The notes under the pieces: generated by a model | Seen by the model: the letters and a program-made list of their open reading frames with translations, nothing else | What the model was told of the DNA's origin: nothing | Database searches by the model: none | Made by a program: the position numbers and the translations under genes | Shown: positions 49,785 through 62,012 of the stretch, in pieces | Layout: each line of letters begins with the position of its first letter | Numbering within the stretch: position 1 is the stretch's first letter | NCBI GenBank assembly: GCA_033439795.1 | Contig: JAUTDP010000010.1 | Span: 2,604,001 to 2,668,000 of the forward strand | Direction: 5' to 3' | DNA: 64,000 nt | From: Sordaria brevicollis | Lineage: Eukaryota; Ascomycota; Sordariomycetes; Sordariales; Sordariaceae

Positions 49785-52700
49785 CCTATAGTAGTTTAGC
49801 GTAGAGTAAATATAATCTAAATCGTAGTCACTATACAACTACACATATACCCACTATACTCCAGCATTTTAGCAATATCATACAATATAAAATTTTAGCA
49901 TTCTCGGGAGCCTATACTCTCCCTATCTCTTATTTTATTTCCCTACCCTTATATAATTATACTACTATCGAAAGACCCTATCGCCGCCGTTTTAATATTA
50001 TTATTACCGGTATTATAAAATCTCAAAATCAGCCGCGGTAATTTACTACTAATCTAGATAATACTACTCCTATCCTACCCTCTACTATTAAGCGTACTAA
50101 AAACCGTCGTAACCCCGTTGCCAAATCGCATAATAACTATATAATTCGATTAAAACCACCTAAAAAAATCAAATATACGTACTCTAATAAAAAGAAACTT
50201 CAAATTAACATACCCCGCACAATTTTAATAAAGGATTTATTAATAAAAACCGTAATAAATTATTATTTACCTTACCCAAACGCAAATTAATATTAATAAC
50301 GACCGCGAACGTAATTATTAATAATAAACCGATATTTTGAATAATAATTAAAATAAATAATACAATATACTTTATCGAAAAGCATCGGATATATATAAAA
50401 TCCCTAATAAAATTATCGCCAATTAATAGTACAACGGCGATAAATTACTACTAAAGCCCACTCGCGAAAATATAACGATATAATTAGTAATAAAAAAAAA
50501 ATTATAATAAGAATTCTAAAATATTCGTTTTACCGGCAAAAAAATCATTAAAATAACCTAATTTCGTAACCGTTCGATTAAACTATTCGCTAAAACCTAT
50601 TTAAAAATCCAATATATATTCAAATTTTCACGCAATTAATTTAAAAACTTTAAACGACGTTATATTATTTTAAAAAGAAAAGTAACCCATCAAACTCAAA
50701 AACTCCCTATAGAATTATATAAAAAAATTAATAATTTTCTTCAGTAAATATATTATACCAACGGTAATTATTTTAATAAACCTATTTCTTTATTAAATTT
50801 ATTAAACGCATTAATTAATCGACCGTATTAAGCACGCGTATTCAATACCTACTATCTCACATTCTCAACCTTAATAAAATCCCTATACCATATAAATATC
50901 TCAATAACCATATTTATAATATTAAGGATAACCGTATTATTATTATTAAAACCGATTATAGTAGCTAGAGTAAACAATATTATTCGTTAATCCTATATCC
51001 CTTTACTAATAAAATTTAGCGCATTCTACCGACTATTATTTTTAAAAGGGAAGGCAAAATTCTTATAAATAAGGGTTATCTTTACACGCCTAACGTTACG
51101 GTCTATTTTAATAAGGAAGGGTATTAAAATAAAAAACTCTTCACCAAATAATTAAAAGAGGAATTTACGCTAATTTTAAAAGAATTACTACACAACGTAT
51201 TATTAATTATAAATACATACCCATCCTATACCTCTACCCTAATTAAAGAAAAAATCTAATAAATAAATCGAAATTTTCGAAACCCCAATAATAATAATAA
51301 TAATAACGCAAAGGAAGAGGATTAAAACCTCTTTAACAAACTCGTAACGGCGTTTATCCTTAATAATCTAACGAATTTACTCTAATATTTAAATACCTAT
51401 ATTAATAAAGGATTTAAGCAAATAATAAAGGATAAAACTTAGCGATTTTAAATACAATAGGAGAAAAATCACCCTAACCAAACTATTACAATATTTAATA
51501 AAAGGGTATAAATAAAAAAGAGAATAACTTTAATAAATTATTATAATAATTAATAATATATAAATTATATAGGTAATTTATAATTACTTCCAACGCTTAT
51601 AAATAAAAAAAAAAGATTTTATTATCAAATTTTTCAAAGATAACGGTATCTCGATTCTTCCCAACAATTCAAAAAACGACCTTATCCGTATTAAAAATAT
51701 CCCTACTAATATTCTAATTTAGGATAATTAATAATAAATAATTAATACCGAAACTAACGAACTTAACGACTTTAAAATTATTCTTAAAAATAAAAATAAT
51801 ATTAATCTTATTTTCTATTTAGAAAGAAAAAACTTCGCTAAGGAAAGGGAAAAAAGGCGTATAATAATAAAGGAAGTAATTATAACGCGATATAATCACT
51901 TTATAAAAGCCTAACTAACGGAAAAGTTTTTAAAAGGAAATTTTATAAAAAGGGAATTAAAAAGGCTTAAAAAAATAGAATTAACGGTTAAATTAAAGGT
52001 ATACGAATTATAATAATAATAATAATAATAATTAACCGTTTAATTATAAATAATTAAAACTCCTTATTACTCTTATTAAAATCCCTACTTTTAATAAAAG
52101 TAAATTCAATACCTTTAATATTATTACCCTCACCCTATTTAATAGATTTAATACCATCGGTTTCCTCCCCCTTTTCGTTGTCCTAATAACGAAAAACAAT
52201 AGTAAAACCTTCCTACCAAAACCTTATAATCTTTAAATAATCGTCCTACTTCTTCTAATATCTACTAAAATCCGTAATATAATAATAAACTTCAATACTA
52301 AACTTAATAAAATTCTCGATAATCTTACGGCTTCGCTTACAAACCTACTTATAATAAATATATTTCTCGAAATCTATTAAATTCAATCCCTCCTTTACGT
52401 TAAGGGATAATAATATTCGAAAAACGACGAAGTAATTACAATTTTCTTTAAATTAACCCGAATTGTAAAAATCATTTATAATATTTAAAAGCCGTTAATA
52501 CCACCCTTATTTATTTTAAATACTTTATTTCCTTTATTTATTTATAAATAATAAAAATATACTTAATAAGGATTCTTAACTTCTTAAAATATAAAATTAT
52601 AACGTTACGTTATACTATAACCAAGGTAGAGAGATAAGGAAAAAAGATAGGGGTAAAGTCTAAATAATTATACTATAATTAGGGTAATTGCTTAAAAGAG

Positions 52701-52860
52701 GAAGAAAAACTGTACTAATCTCCCTAATAAAATAGAATAAATCCCCCCGAGCATAATATAATAGAAACGGCTCAAATCGGTCAGTCCCGACCAAATACAA
52801 CTCCCTCCGCCTTAACGTATATATATTTACTTGTATAGAATGCGGGCTGAGCTAGGCAAT
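49785..52860. mobile_element. RIP-degraded transposon block A
   Basis: About 3.1 kb with abrupt AT enrichment, almost no CA or TG dinucleotides and abundant TA, while CC, GG and CG remain. This is what RIP (CpA to TpA on both strands) leaves behind. In one + strand frame, DDE-transposase-like sequence is readable (separate entry). No terminal inverted or long terminal repeats were found by eye. GC content returns to normal within about 100 nt at either edge. In Neurospora such relics normally carry H3K9me3 and DNA methylation. Confidence 0.9.
50831..51704 (+). pseudogene. RIP-inactivated DDE (pogo/DDE_1-like) transposase relic
   Basis: From 50831 one frame reads coherently for over 600 nt apart from stop codons that are all TAA or TAG and never TGA, as expected when RIP converts CAA, CAG and TGG. 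The order of recognisable segments matches DDE_1-type transposases: a Ile/Leu-Pro-x-Ile-Ile-Phe-Lys block (about 51030-51050), NVTVYFNKEGY then KLFTK-LKEEF (about 51098-51165), and VLLIINTYPSYTS (about 51197-51235). In the last, family members have Asp where Asn now stands and His where Tyr stands, both RIP-type changes. After a frame change near 51560-51610, FFKDNGISILPNNSKNDLIR resembles the C-terminal phrase of fungal members. It cannot encode an active enzyme. Confidence 0.72.
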
Positions 52861-53438
52861 AACTTACCTCTATATGCCAGACTTCAACAAACTAGGACCA
52901 CCGGACCTATTGCCTATTTCGCGAGTTTCTACGGTAAGCCCTATGGCCCTTATTGTGGTTGCTTTTAGCGCAGGCCATCCCTGGCGACAGGTGGGAAGGC
53001 GCCATTTCAGGGAGCCCCGGCCAACACCGTCCGAACGGGTCGACCAGGTGAAATCTGCACTCCCATTGGTCAGCTGACCGCAAATGGAGGGGCCAAAGAA
53101 CGAAATGCTACCCCGCGCCCGCCGCTCACCTCCCGTCATTCTCGGCCCACCCGACCGCCACACAGGCGGCCGGCGAAGAGAGAGTGGGACAACGGCCGGC
53201 AAGCAGACCGACCGGGGCAAGGAAGCAAAGGAAGCTCACTGAGAAGCTCAAGCTCACAAGCAGCCCAGCAGCAGCAGAGGCATCCATTCGGCCAGGCCAC
53301 CGCAACGCGTCATTCGCTGGAGACTAATTCACACAGGTACATACTCCCGTCCCCATGAATGTCTGAGATTCGAGCTATCATCATGACTTCACCAAAACTG
53401 CGGCTCACCATTTGTAGATATTTACATTACCCTTCACC

Positions 53439-54254
53439 ATGAGCAACCTTCATGCGCCAACTGTCCCCTCGGGACCTACTTCCGCTCCTATCACCAACGG
53501 CAATGCTGCTCATCTATCTTTTGCCGAGCTGCAGCGCAAGAAAGATGCTATCGAGGGAGAGCTCAAGGCGCTCAGCGGAGTGCTTGATTCGGTGGGTTCA
53601 GTCCATATCATTCAAAACCTCATCGACCCAGTTTGACTGACAATGAGGCTCAGCATGGCGTTGACATGAACACAAATCTCCTTACTCCTGATGGCTTTCC
53701 CCGATCTGATCTCGATGTTGCCCAAATTCGAACCACAAGGTCACGCATCATTCATCTTCGAAATGACTACAAGGAGTTGATGGCCTTGATCGAGAAGCGT
53801 CTGCATGAGCATTTCGCTAGCATTCAGGACGACGAGGAGTCAGCACCTATTCCCACTGATCAGTCTGCCCCACTGCCAGATTCGGTGCCCGAGGTCCTCG
53901 AGCAGCCATTTGCCAAGGTCAACAGTGTCGTCGATAACAGTCCGGCGGCCACTGCAGGTCTCAAGGCCGGCGATTTGATCCGCAGCTTTGGTTATGTGAA
54001 CCGGTCCAACCACGACAACCTGAGGAAGGTGGCAGAATGTGTTCAGGGTAATGAAGGGGTAAGTCTTCGCAAGCCCTCAGTGACTGTCAGTCGAGAGAAG
54101 TTGGGCTAACATGTATGCTTCCTAGCAAAACATTCTTGTCAAGGTCTCGCGAAGCACACCAGGTATCCGAACCCAAGAGCTTCGACTAACGTTGACTCCT
54201 CGCCGCGACTGGGGCGGCAGAGGCATGCTTGGATGCCATATCTTGCCACTATGA
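53439..54254 (+). CDS. nas2: Nas2/PSMD9 (p27) 26S proteasome assembly chaperone
   Basis: Exons 53439-53591, 53654-54058 and 54126-54254, joined in phase 0 by introns of 62 and 67 nt, give 228 aa (yeast Nas2 has 220). The N-terminal helical part (FAELQRKKDAIEGELKALS, HGVDMNTNLLTPDGFPRSDLD, DVAQIRTTRSRIIHLRNDYK) binds Rpt5. The C-terminal half is a PDZ domain (PFAKVNSVVDNSPAATAGLK, AGDLIRSFGYVN). Nas2 escorts the Rpt4-Rpt5 ATPases during base assembly and leaves before the mature 26S particle forms; it acts in cytosol and nucleus. The start CACCATGAGC is good, about 580 nt from RIP block A. The gene lies in a 4.7-kb GC-rich island between two RIP blocks. Confidence 0.95.
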
Positions 54255-55371
54255 AAAGGCAACAGAGGCTAGGCGGCTGCTTGGAGTTAGGCAGAAGGAG
54301 ATCATGATACGAGAGTAGCGTCATTGGGCACCAAACTCGCCCAAATGTGTTAGGGAAGAATCAGGAAGCACCACTGTCGCCTGAAAATGAGGCCTCTTTG
54401 GGAAGATGCTTTGTAATGATGGAAAAGAGTCGCTTGAAGAATGACTGGCATTCGAAAGATGAATCAAAAAGCCAAGACGCCAGGGGTCCTCCCTCACCGT
54501 GGTAACAAAGCTAGAGAACCAAAACAAAACAAACGAACTTCAGACACAGCTGAACGTATGCGCCCATCAAAACTGAATAGGTGAAGAGAAAAGGCCTCGA
54601 TCGAACCCAACCGATTCTCAAGACGATGTGTGTAACCTGACATGGCCTTGATGACCAATGCTCAGCTGTTGCGTGACCCAGTTGGAACTCTCAGACGGAA
54701 GAGAAAACGAAGCAAGTTTAGTGACAGATGAGTGAAGAGAGGATGAAAAGAAAACAACCGAAATCCCAAAGGGAAAAAGATGGATGCAACCACTGTAACC
54801 CAGCGCTTAGAACCCCTGGCATTTCTTTGTTTCCGGTGCGCGACTACACGTCAGAACCAGGAAAAGGGAAAAAGACACGAACGGGCGGCACTGCGACGAC
54901 AGTGAATGAAACGAATGGCATCGGTTCTTGTTTGACTTCAATTTGCGCCCATCAGGTTGGAGTGGTTCAAAAGTGACGGGAGGTTCGCCGCACTGACCAG
55001 GTGTGTCACGTGCCCTTCACCTAACAAGCACCCCGCCGCCCAACGAGTTTTTCGTCAAGGCTGGTGGTCTTCCCTTGAGCGGGTGCCTTGAAAACACAAC
55101 ATCATCCACCAGGCTGTCTGAGGTCCACTGCTTTCTCTCACTTTTGACCACACCCGTTTTCCCACCCTCTGCAAAATCGCAAAGGTGCGTCTCTAGTCGG
55201 ATTTGGATCCCTCCCGTCCTCCCTCCCTCGCCCTTATTTAACCTTTTCGATACCCCGCCCATCGCATCTGCTGTCGCTGCGACCGGTTCGATAACTGACG
55301 TTTTGACTTGAACCCAAAAAGGACTTGTTTACCTGCTTCTTCTTCGCCTGCGATATTAAGCATCATACACA
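54255..55371. other. nas2 3' region and ran promoter
   Basis: About 1.1 kb between two + strand genes. It contains no recognised gene. Pyrimidine-rich sequence near 55130-55230 precedes the ran ATG, with the core promoter probably inside 55000-55330. Confidence 0.5.
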
Positions 55372-56445
55372 ATGGCTGCCGCGACCCCTACTTTCAAGCT
55401 CGTCCTCGTCGGTGACGGTGGTACCGGCAAGGTCAGTCCCCATCCAACACATATGCTCGCTCCTCCCTCCGCGACGACATGGACGGCATCGTCATCAAAC
55501 ACCATCGGCGCTCCAGTAGTATATCGCTGCGCTGTTGCTGCGGGGTGGTGTTGGTGGGTACCCGTCTTGCTTGCTTGGACATGTTGCGCTAACATATATC
55601 ATGATGCCATCACCAGACCACCTTCGTCAAGCGCCACTTGACTGGTGAGTTCGAGAAGAAGTACATGGCCACACTCGGTGTCGAGGTCCACCCTCTCGGC
55701 TTCAGCACCGTAAGTCCTTGATGGCCCCCGATCACACATACAACAAACGCGTACACTCGCAGACACACGGCGCGCTCGCTCGCTCGACGATAACCCGATG
55801 CTGACCTAACCTCCCCCCCTCGCGCAGAACTTTGGCCAGATCCAGTTCGATGTCTGGGATACCGCCGGTCAGGAGAAGTTCGGTGGTCTCCGTGACGGTT
55901 ACTACATCAACGGCCAGTGCGGTATCATCATGTTCGATGTTACCTCCCGTATCACCTACAAGAACGTTCCCAACTGGCACCGTAAGCGCCCCTCGTCCAG
56001 AAGCCGTCGCGACGTATGACAGCACCGCTAACAACAACAACTAGGTGATCTTACCCGTGTCTGCGAGAACATCCCCATCGTCCTCTGCGGTAACAAGGTC
56101 GACGTGAAGGAGCGCAAGGTCAAGGCCAAGACCATCACCTTCCACCGCAAGAAGAACCTCCAGTACTACGATATCTCCGCCAAGTCCAACTACAACTTCG
56201 AGAAGCCCTTCCTCTGGCTCGCTCGCAAGCTCGTCGGCAACAACGCTCTTGTATGTTTCCCACCCCACCATTTGTCCGTCAAGAGATATGATGTCTAACT
56301 GTGTCTCTAGGAGTTCGTTGCTGCTCCCGCCCTTGCTCCCCCCACCGCCGTTGTCGATGAGGAGCTCATGCAGAAGTACCGCGCCGAGATGGACGAGGCC
56401 GCCAACATGCCTCTCCCCAACGAGGAGGACGATGAAGATCTCTAA
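55372..56445 (+). CDS. ran: Ran GTPase (Gsp1 orthologue)
   Basis: The small GTPase that sets the direction of nuclear transport and spindle and envelope assembly. Exons are 55372-55431, 55617-55709, 55828-55981, 56045-56250 and 56311-56445, giving 215 aa. All signatures are present: P-loop GDGGTGKTT split by intron 1, switch [11 protein letters not shown], switch [25 protein letters not shown] and [13 protein letters not shown]. The acidic C-terminal tail ends DEDL, as in Ran; there is no CAAX prenylation box. Intron 1 is 185 nt and sits inside the nucleotide-binding loop; the others are 118, 63 and 60 nt. The last exon is rich in C-ending codons, as in highly expressed Neurospora genes. Confidence 0.98.
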
Positions 56446-57521
56446 GCGGATGGATAGGGTCGGCTTCAGGGCCCGGCTCAGGCGCACCGCCCCCTTGGTC
56501 AGGAGTCTTGGAGTTGTGGGAAAATGAAAGATTGGTAATGTCCGTTATGAAAGGATGAGCGGGTCTTCCAGACGCAAATGACAAAAAAATTACTTCGCAA
56601 TATTTCTGGGCAGTTAGCCGGTCCGGAAACAACACACAGGTTGGAGAGAAACTAGCCTTTTTTTATTTTTTGTCAACCACACGTCGTCTTGGAGGATGAA
56701 AGGGAGGGAAAAAGCCGGTCGAAGTCTTTTAAAAGCGAGAAAGGACAGAGACAGCAAAAGAGAAGAGAAGAGGTCGTCGATTCCAAAGGTCTTTTTTTTG
56801 TGTTTTTCTCATATTGCACTGGGAACTTTGAAGGAAGAAGTGGAAGGGTGGGCTTGCTAATGTGGTCCGTTGTTTGTTTGTTTCGACTTTTGTTGTCGAC
56901 ATGATCATAACTCCCCGTTATCACTACTAACATCTCCTGGACATGACAACAACACTCGATCTGAATGAGAAGAAGAAGAAGAAGAGAAGGGCGCGCGCGA
57001 GGGAGGTAGACCTGCATGTTTTATTTTCTTCCGTTATTTCTTTTTGATGACGACTCCCCAATTTTTAGGTAGATTTCTCTTAGATAGGTACACCTCACCC
57101 AAACTAAACTACGACAAAAATACCCTCTTTGGTAGACAAACTGTGGCTAGGTTACCACTTTTTGATCGTATATTATTATGTTGGTTGATGATGATGATGG
57201 TGATGATGATCTTAAACGGCTAGTATCAAAGGAAGGGAATGAAGCGATACTTGTAAGGTTAGGCGGTGAAGCCCATCTCATCTCAGTACAAGTACCACCC
57301 CGCCGGCACGCGTCCCCAACGTGTGTTGCCAGCGTGCCAGCGTGCGACTGACGGGATGGAAGAGTGTGGCGGGGCGGGGCGGGCGTGTTGGGCGTGGTCG
57401 TGGACTGTGTAGGCGTGGGCGTGGGCGTGGGCGTGGGCGTGCTGGGGCGTGGGTGAGATCCCTGGCATTTTCTGCTGTGCTGAGAGTGCTCGTCGGTTAG
57501 GTGTTGTGGCTATGTGGTGGG
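56446..57521. other. ran 3' region up to RIP block B
   Basis: About 1.1 kb with purine-rich and T-rich tracts, GATGAT repeats near 57187-57210 and a GGGCGT minisatellite (57412-57441). No gene is recognised. It ends where the terminal inverted repeat of block B begins. Confidence 0.5.
57412..57441 (+). repeat. (GGGCGT)n minisatellite
   Basis: About five uninterrupted GGGCGT hexamers with related G-rich units before and after (57370-57455). The repeat is G-rich on the + strand, lies 100 nt from RIP block B and could form G-quadruplex-like structure. It is not the fungal telomere repeat TTAGGG. Confidence 0.85.
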
Positions 57522-57550
57522 TCCAGCCAACCTCCTCTCTTAGTCCCTTC

Positions 57551-57600
57551 GAGAGTCGGGAGTTTTACTTATAACGCGCAAGCTTTATAACGCTCTAGAA
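57551..57600 (+). repeat. Left terminal inverted repeat of block B
   Basis: A 50-nt arm starting GAGAGTCGGGAG and ending CGCTCTAGAA. It is 94 percent identical, inverted, to 60594-60643. It keeps CG-rich words such as AACGCGCAAGC that are otherwise rare in the block. Confidence 0.9.
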
Positions 57601-60593
57601 CGCTTATAATATAATAATTCTACTAAAATATATTTAAAAAATATAATAAAATATATAGGTTACTCGTAATAATTGGCTCTATTTGGTAATATTATTTTTT
57701 TATTAAAAAAAAGGTTGTAATATATTATTATAGTGTTGAGAAGTTATGGGTGGTTCGTGTACGTTATTACTTATACGATAATTTCTAATTTAGATTTAAA
57801 TTCCCTACCCTTATTTACGTTAATACCTTTAGAATTATTAGAATTATTTAATATAATAATAATAACCCGTATACGGTTGGTAAATACTTTTAATTTTTTA
57901 TTTACTACCGTTATAATTATTATAGTAACCTCTTCCTCTTTAAAATTTGTAATAGTTTTCTCCTTCCCCTTTTTAGAAGGGGGGGGCTTAATCTTCTTAC
58001 GTAGAGGAAGGTAGGGTATTAATACGGCTAATCCTATAAATAAAGGCCCTATTAAAGAAGGTTTTACTTTTATTACCTTTTTAGCGATTAAATGAGGGTA
58101 TTTTAATAAGGTTAATAGTATTAGGAGCTCTTCTATACCTTCGTTACTTAGGATAATTTCTATTAAAGAGGAATTCCCCCTTTTAATTTTCTTAGCCTTC
58201 TTTTTACTATAGGTTTTAAAAGGTATATAATCTTTATATATTAAAAGTAGGGTAATTTTCCTTATTTCTTCGAAGCGTTAATCTTTTTTATTTTTAAGGT
58301 TAATTAAGAATATTTTTATATTCTATTTTAATTATATTACTTTCTATATTTTTATTTCAAAGATATAGAAATCGAAGTCCTATCTTTATAAATGAATAAA
58401 GTAGGTATAACGAGCCTTATTACCCTTATTTTTAATTTTATTCTATTTTTTTTTTACGTATAATACGTATTTATATTTTAAATTATCCTTCGTAATAAAT
58501 ATAAAACCGTTTTCGTTAGAAATAGGAACTTTATTAATAATAAGATTTTTTTTTTCTTGCCTTAGGGTTTACATAGTAGTTATTATTTAAAATTAGGGTT
58601 ATCCTCGAGGGCGACCTTTTTAATAAAGGTTATATTTGTTCGTTGGGTTTTTTTTAAACCTTTTTTTATATCGAATAACGTTTTGGCGGCTATTTTAGTA
58701 TTTAGAACCTCCTTTATATACGTTTTATCCTTTATAATAATATAGCGCCGCGGGTTTTATTTTTATACTTCCGCCTCGATACGGCGAAATTATAACTCTT
58801 ATTAATTAAATATTATTTATTAATTATTAATAAAAACTTTTAACGCTATTTTAGTATTATTAATATTTTTTTTTAACGGGGAATTGGCGATATTAAAGCG
58901 CTTTTAAATTATTAGCGATTCGAAGGTGCGTAGAATTTTCTATAATATAATAGCTTCGAATTTTTTAAGGAATAAGGGTTTTTATTTTATTTTAATAAAT
59001 GCGCGCAATTGGCTAAGAGGGATATTTATAATAATAATATATATATTAATTATATTTATATTATTAAATAAATAATAGTAATATATTTAATTTAAATAAT
59101 TAAAGCCTTATTTTTTCCTACCCTTTATAGATATTATTACGTATAAACCTAATTTTTTTAACCTTCTTCCAATTATTTAAAAATATTATACAATTAATTA
59201 TTATAATATTATTAACAATCTTATTAATTAGAGCCTTTTAGTAAACTTTTTTAATTGCTTAATATACCCTTATATCGAGTAGTTATAGTATATAGTTAAT
59301 ATAGGACGGGAGTATTATAAGGATAATATCGAAGGTATTATAATATTATAGGATATTGAGATCCTTATAAGTTTTAAATCTATTTATAAATAATATTCTA
59401 TATGCCCTCGGTTTTATTAATATAGTAATTATAATAATTTCTTCTAATTTTTCGAATAGGGGGGGATAATTTAATAATATATTAAATTATTCTTCGATTA
59501 TACTATTAAAAGAGGGGGATAATTTAAAGGAATATTTATTAAAATATTTAATTTATTATATAATTCGATAAGTATTATTATATTTAGTTATAATATTAGT
59601 TATAATTATATTTGGATTAATTTTATAATTGGCTTATACGTTACCTTATATTATAATTTAGGCTTTAAATATTAGGAAGGAGGGTATATTCTTTATTATA
59701 ATTAATATAGTATCGATGGTAATAAGATTTTCTTTATTATTAGGATTGAAAATAACCCTTTTTATACGTACTTTATTCTTTACTAATAATATTTATTACT
59801 ATATTAATTAGTAAGGAAATTATACTAAAATAATATAGGGGATATAATTAATAAGAAATACCTTTATAATTCCTTTAATTTCCTTTATTTAGAAAGGAAA
59901 TTTATTTATATTTTAAATATTCTTTTCCTTAATATTAAAATTAATATAGATAATTTTAATTTCTTTAAATTAATTTTTAAGGGAATTTAATTAACTTTTT
60001 ATACTTATACGTTTTATATCCTTGAAATTAGCCGCCTTAAATTCGAATTTTGGATATTATTTCCGCTATTTAATTATTTATTACCTATATAATTAAGTAA
60101 GTAGAGGAATTAGTCTTTAATCCCTTAATTAATTAATTAATTTAATTAAAGAGGTATTAGTTATAAGGAAGTAATTATAGTTAGCGATCTAAATTACGAT
60201 ATTAAATACTTTATCCTCCTTTTTAATTAATATTAATAGTCGATATATATTTGCGCCCATTAATAATAGTTTCTTATCCCTAATAAATATTATATACTTC
60301 TTAACGATAATTTCGTTAACGTTAAATAGGTCGTTAATAGTTTTATATATAATTCTCCCCTTATTTTTAATTTTGGTATTAGCCTTAGTTTAAAACGTAG
60401 TAGATCGGGTTATAGTCGCGGTTTAACTTGCTAAGAAGTATCGGGCGGCCTTCTTTGTACGGGATATAACCTTTGGATTAAAGATAGGTATAGTAAAAGT
60501 ATATATAATGAATAAATTTCGACGGCACGAATAGAATGAGGTTATTTTTAAAAGGATTGAAGAAGGTTTGGTAAAGTTATAGTAGATTATTGA

Positions 60594-60643
60594 TTCTAGA
60601 GCGTTATAAAGCTTGCGCGTTATAGGTAAAATTCCCGACTCTT
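60594..60643 (-). repeat. Right terminal inverted repeat of block B
   Basis: The partner of 57551-57600 in inverted orientation. The differences are G/A, G/A and T/C, consistent with RIP acting on one arm or the other. Confidence 0.9.
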
Positions 60644-61974
60644 AGAGGGACGAGGAGAGGAGGTTGGTTTGGCTGGAAGCGGGCCCCCAAAGGTAGGCCC
60701 TATACGGCCCATGGTCTGTGCAACCTAACCGACGAGTGGTATTGGCAAAGCTTGGTGATGATGTCAAACCACAGCTCTTCTCTTTGGAGCGTTGGAGCTT
60801 GGAGGCAGTGTTGTGTTGCCGTTGGTGTGGTGCGTTGCCTGCCTGTGAGGTGGGATTGCCGCGATCGCTTGCCGGTTTTTTTGTTTGCTGAGCGTGGTGA
60901 GCGTGGTGAGTGAAGGTGGTGTTTCTTCACGGTCTGATTAGTACTGAGGAATAATCAGGTGAAAGGTCAGGCAGATGTGTTGGTGATGGGCGTGATGAGC
61001 TGGGAAGGGATGTTATTGGGACTAGGTGGAAGAGGTATTTGTCAGCGACAAGTGTTACTGAGTGCCAAGAGTGTGAGACGGAGAGTGGTTGCCTGCCGGT
61101 GAGTGAGCTGAGTGAGTGAACTGAGTGACCGTTGAGTGAGCCAAGACTTTTGATCCCTTCCATCACAACTCCATAAAGGTTCACAGAGACAAAGAGCAGA
61201 GCGCCAAGACGAGATAACGAGTTTGACGACCTCTTCACGGTTCCGGAGGACTCAAGATGGACGATATCAGACAGCACTAAACGCCTCGATTGCTTTCTCG
61301 GTGGAAGACTCATCAGGCTACGACACCGTTGATAACAATCGAGTTTAGTGGAATGACTAGCGAAAGCAACAACATGAAACGGCGGGAGCCATAGTAGGAC
61401 TGAGGAAGAAGTGCTCTATCAAGGAAGGCTGTTCCCCAAGAAGATCCATGGCTACTATGGTGCAGTGGTCATGGCCAAGCAGAAATCAAACAAGCCAGGT
61501 CGTGGTCCAAATCCATAATAGGTCAAGACAAGATCATGACTACATACAGCCAGTCCCGTCCTTGACCGGTGTCCATGGTTGATGAGTCTTCCGACAGAGT
61601 AGGCGCAGAGATGCAGCGAGAGAGAAAATTATCGGTGAATGAGGGTCGACGCCAGGCCAGTGTTGAGAAAGCGACCGACACTCATATGGCTGACTGCATG
61701 CACCACACCACACCACTTCCAAAAAGACCGAAGAAGATTCGAAGAACCCCTTGTGATGAGGGAGCGTGGGTCTTGGGTCTTCAGCATGATATGGGGATTA
61801 TGTATAGAACAGGAAGTATGTTATGTATGTATAGTCTGTGGAGAGCCGGATGGTGATGGGGGTGATCTGGAGGGCTAAGTGGCTTTCTTGTAGTCTCTAC
61901 ATGGGCGGAAGAAGTCCAAGATCTCTATTGAGGCTGTTGAGCTTGAGATGGTTTGTGATGGAGATGGGCCCGTT

Positions 61975-61976
<2 letters not shown>

Positions 61977-62008
<32 letters not shown>
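61977..62008 (+). repeat. 32-nt poly-T tract
   Basis: An uninterrupted T run followed by GCTGCTTCGCC. It is the second such tract in the window and is about as long as the one at 32859-32891. Confidence 0.9.

Positions 62009-62012
<4 letters not shown>

Larger units (their letters stand above)
57522..60676. mobile_element. RIP-degraded DNA transposon block B with terminal inverted repeats
   Basis: A 3.15-kb AT-rich block with few CA/TG dinucleotides, bounded by inverted repeats. Bases 57551-57600 and the reverse complement of 60594-60643 match at 47 of 50 positions, all three differences being transitions. Weaker similarity continues outward through CCAACCTCCTCTC to about 57522 and 60676, so the full arms are about 80 nt. 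Direct repeats of TTATAACGC inside each arm may be transposase sites. Long stop-poor but degenerate reading is visible on the minus strand around 57790-58330. I could not assign a family. No target-site duplication is obvious. Confidence 0.85.

Noticed and set aside
49785..52860. Centromere or mitochondrial insertion as the cause of AT richness
   Set aside because: The CA/TG depletion and the readable transposase relic point to RIP of a transposon; the block is only 3 kb and flanked by normal genes.
57412..57441. Telomere-like repeat
   Set aside because: The unit is GGGCGT, not TTAGGG, and it is flanked by unique genic sequence.
57522..60676. Block B as a second, inverted copy of block A
   Set aside because: I found no shared segments by eye, and only block B has clear terminal inverted repeats; an alignment could still change this.
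60927..61313. 128-aa minus-strand open frame next to block B
   Set aside because: Ser/Leu-rich, no motif, and built partly on short GAGTGA-type repeats.
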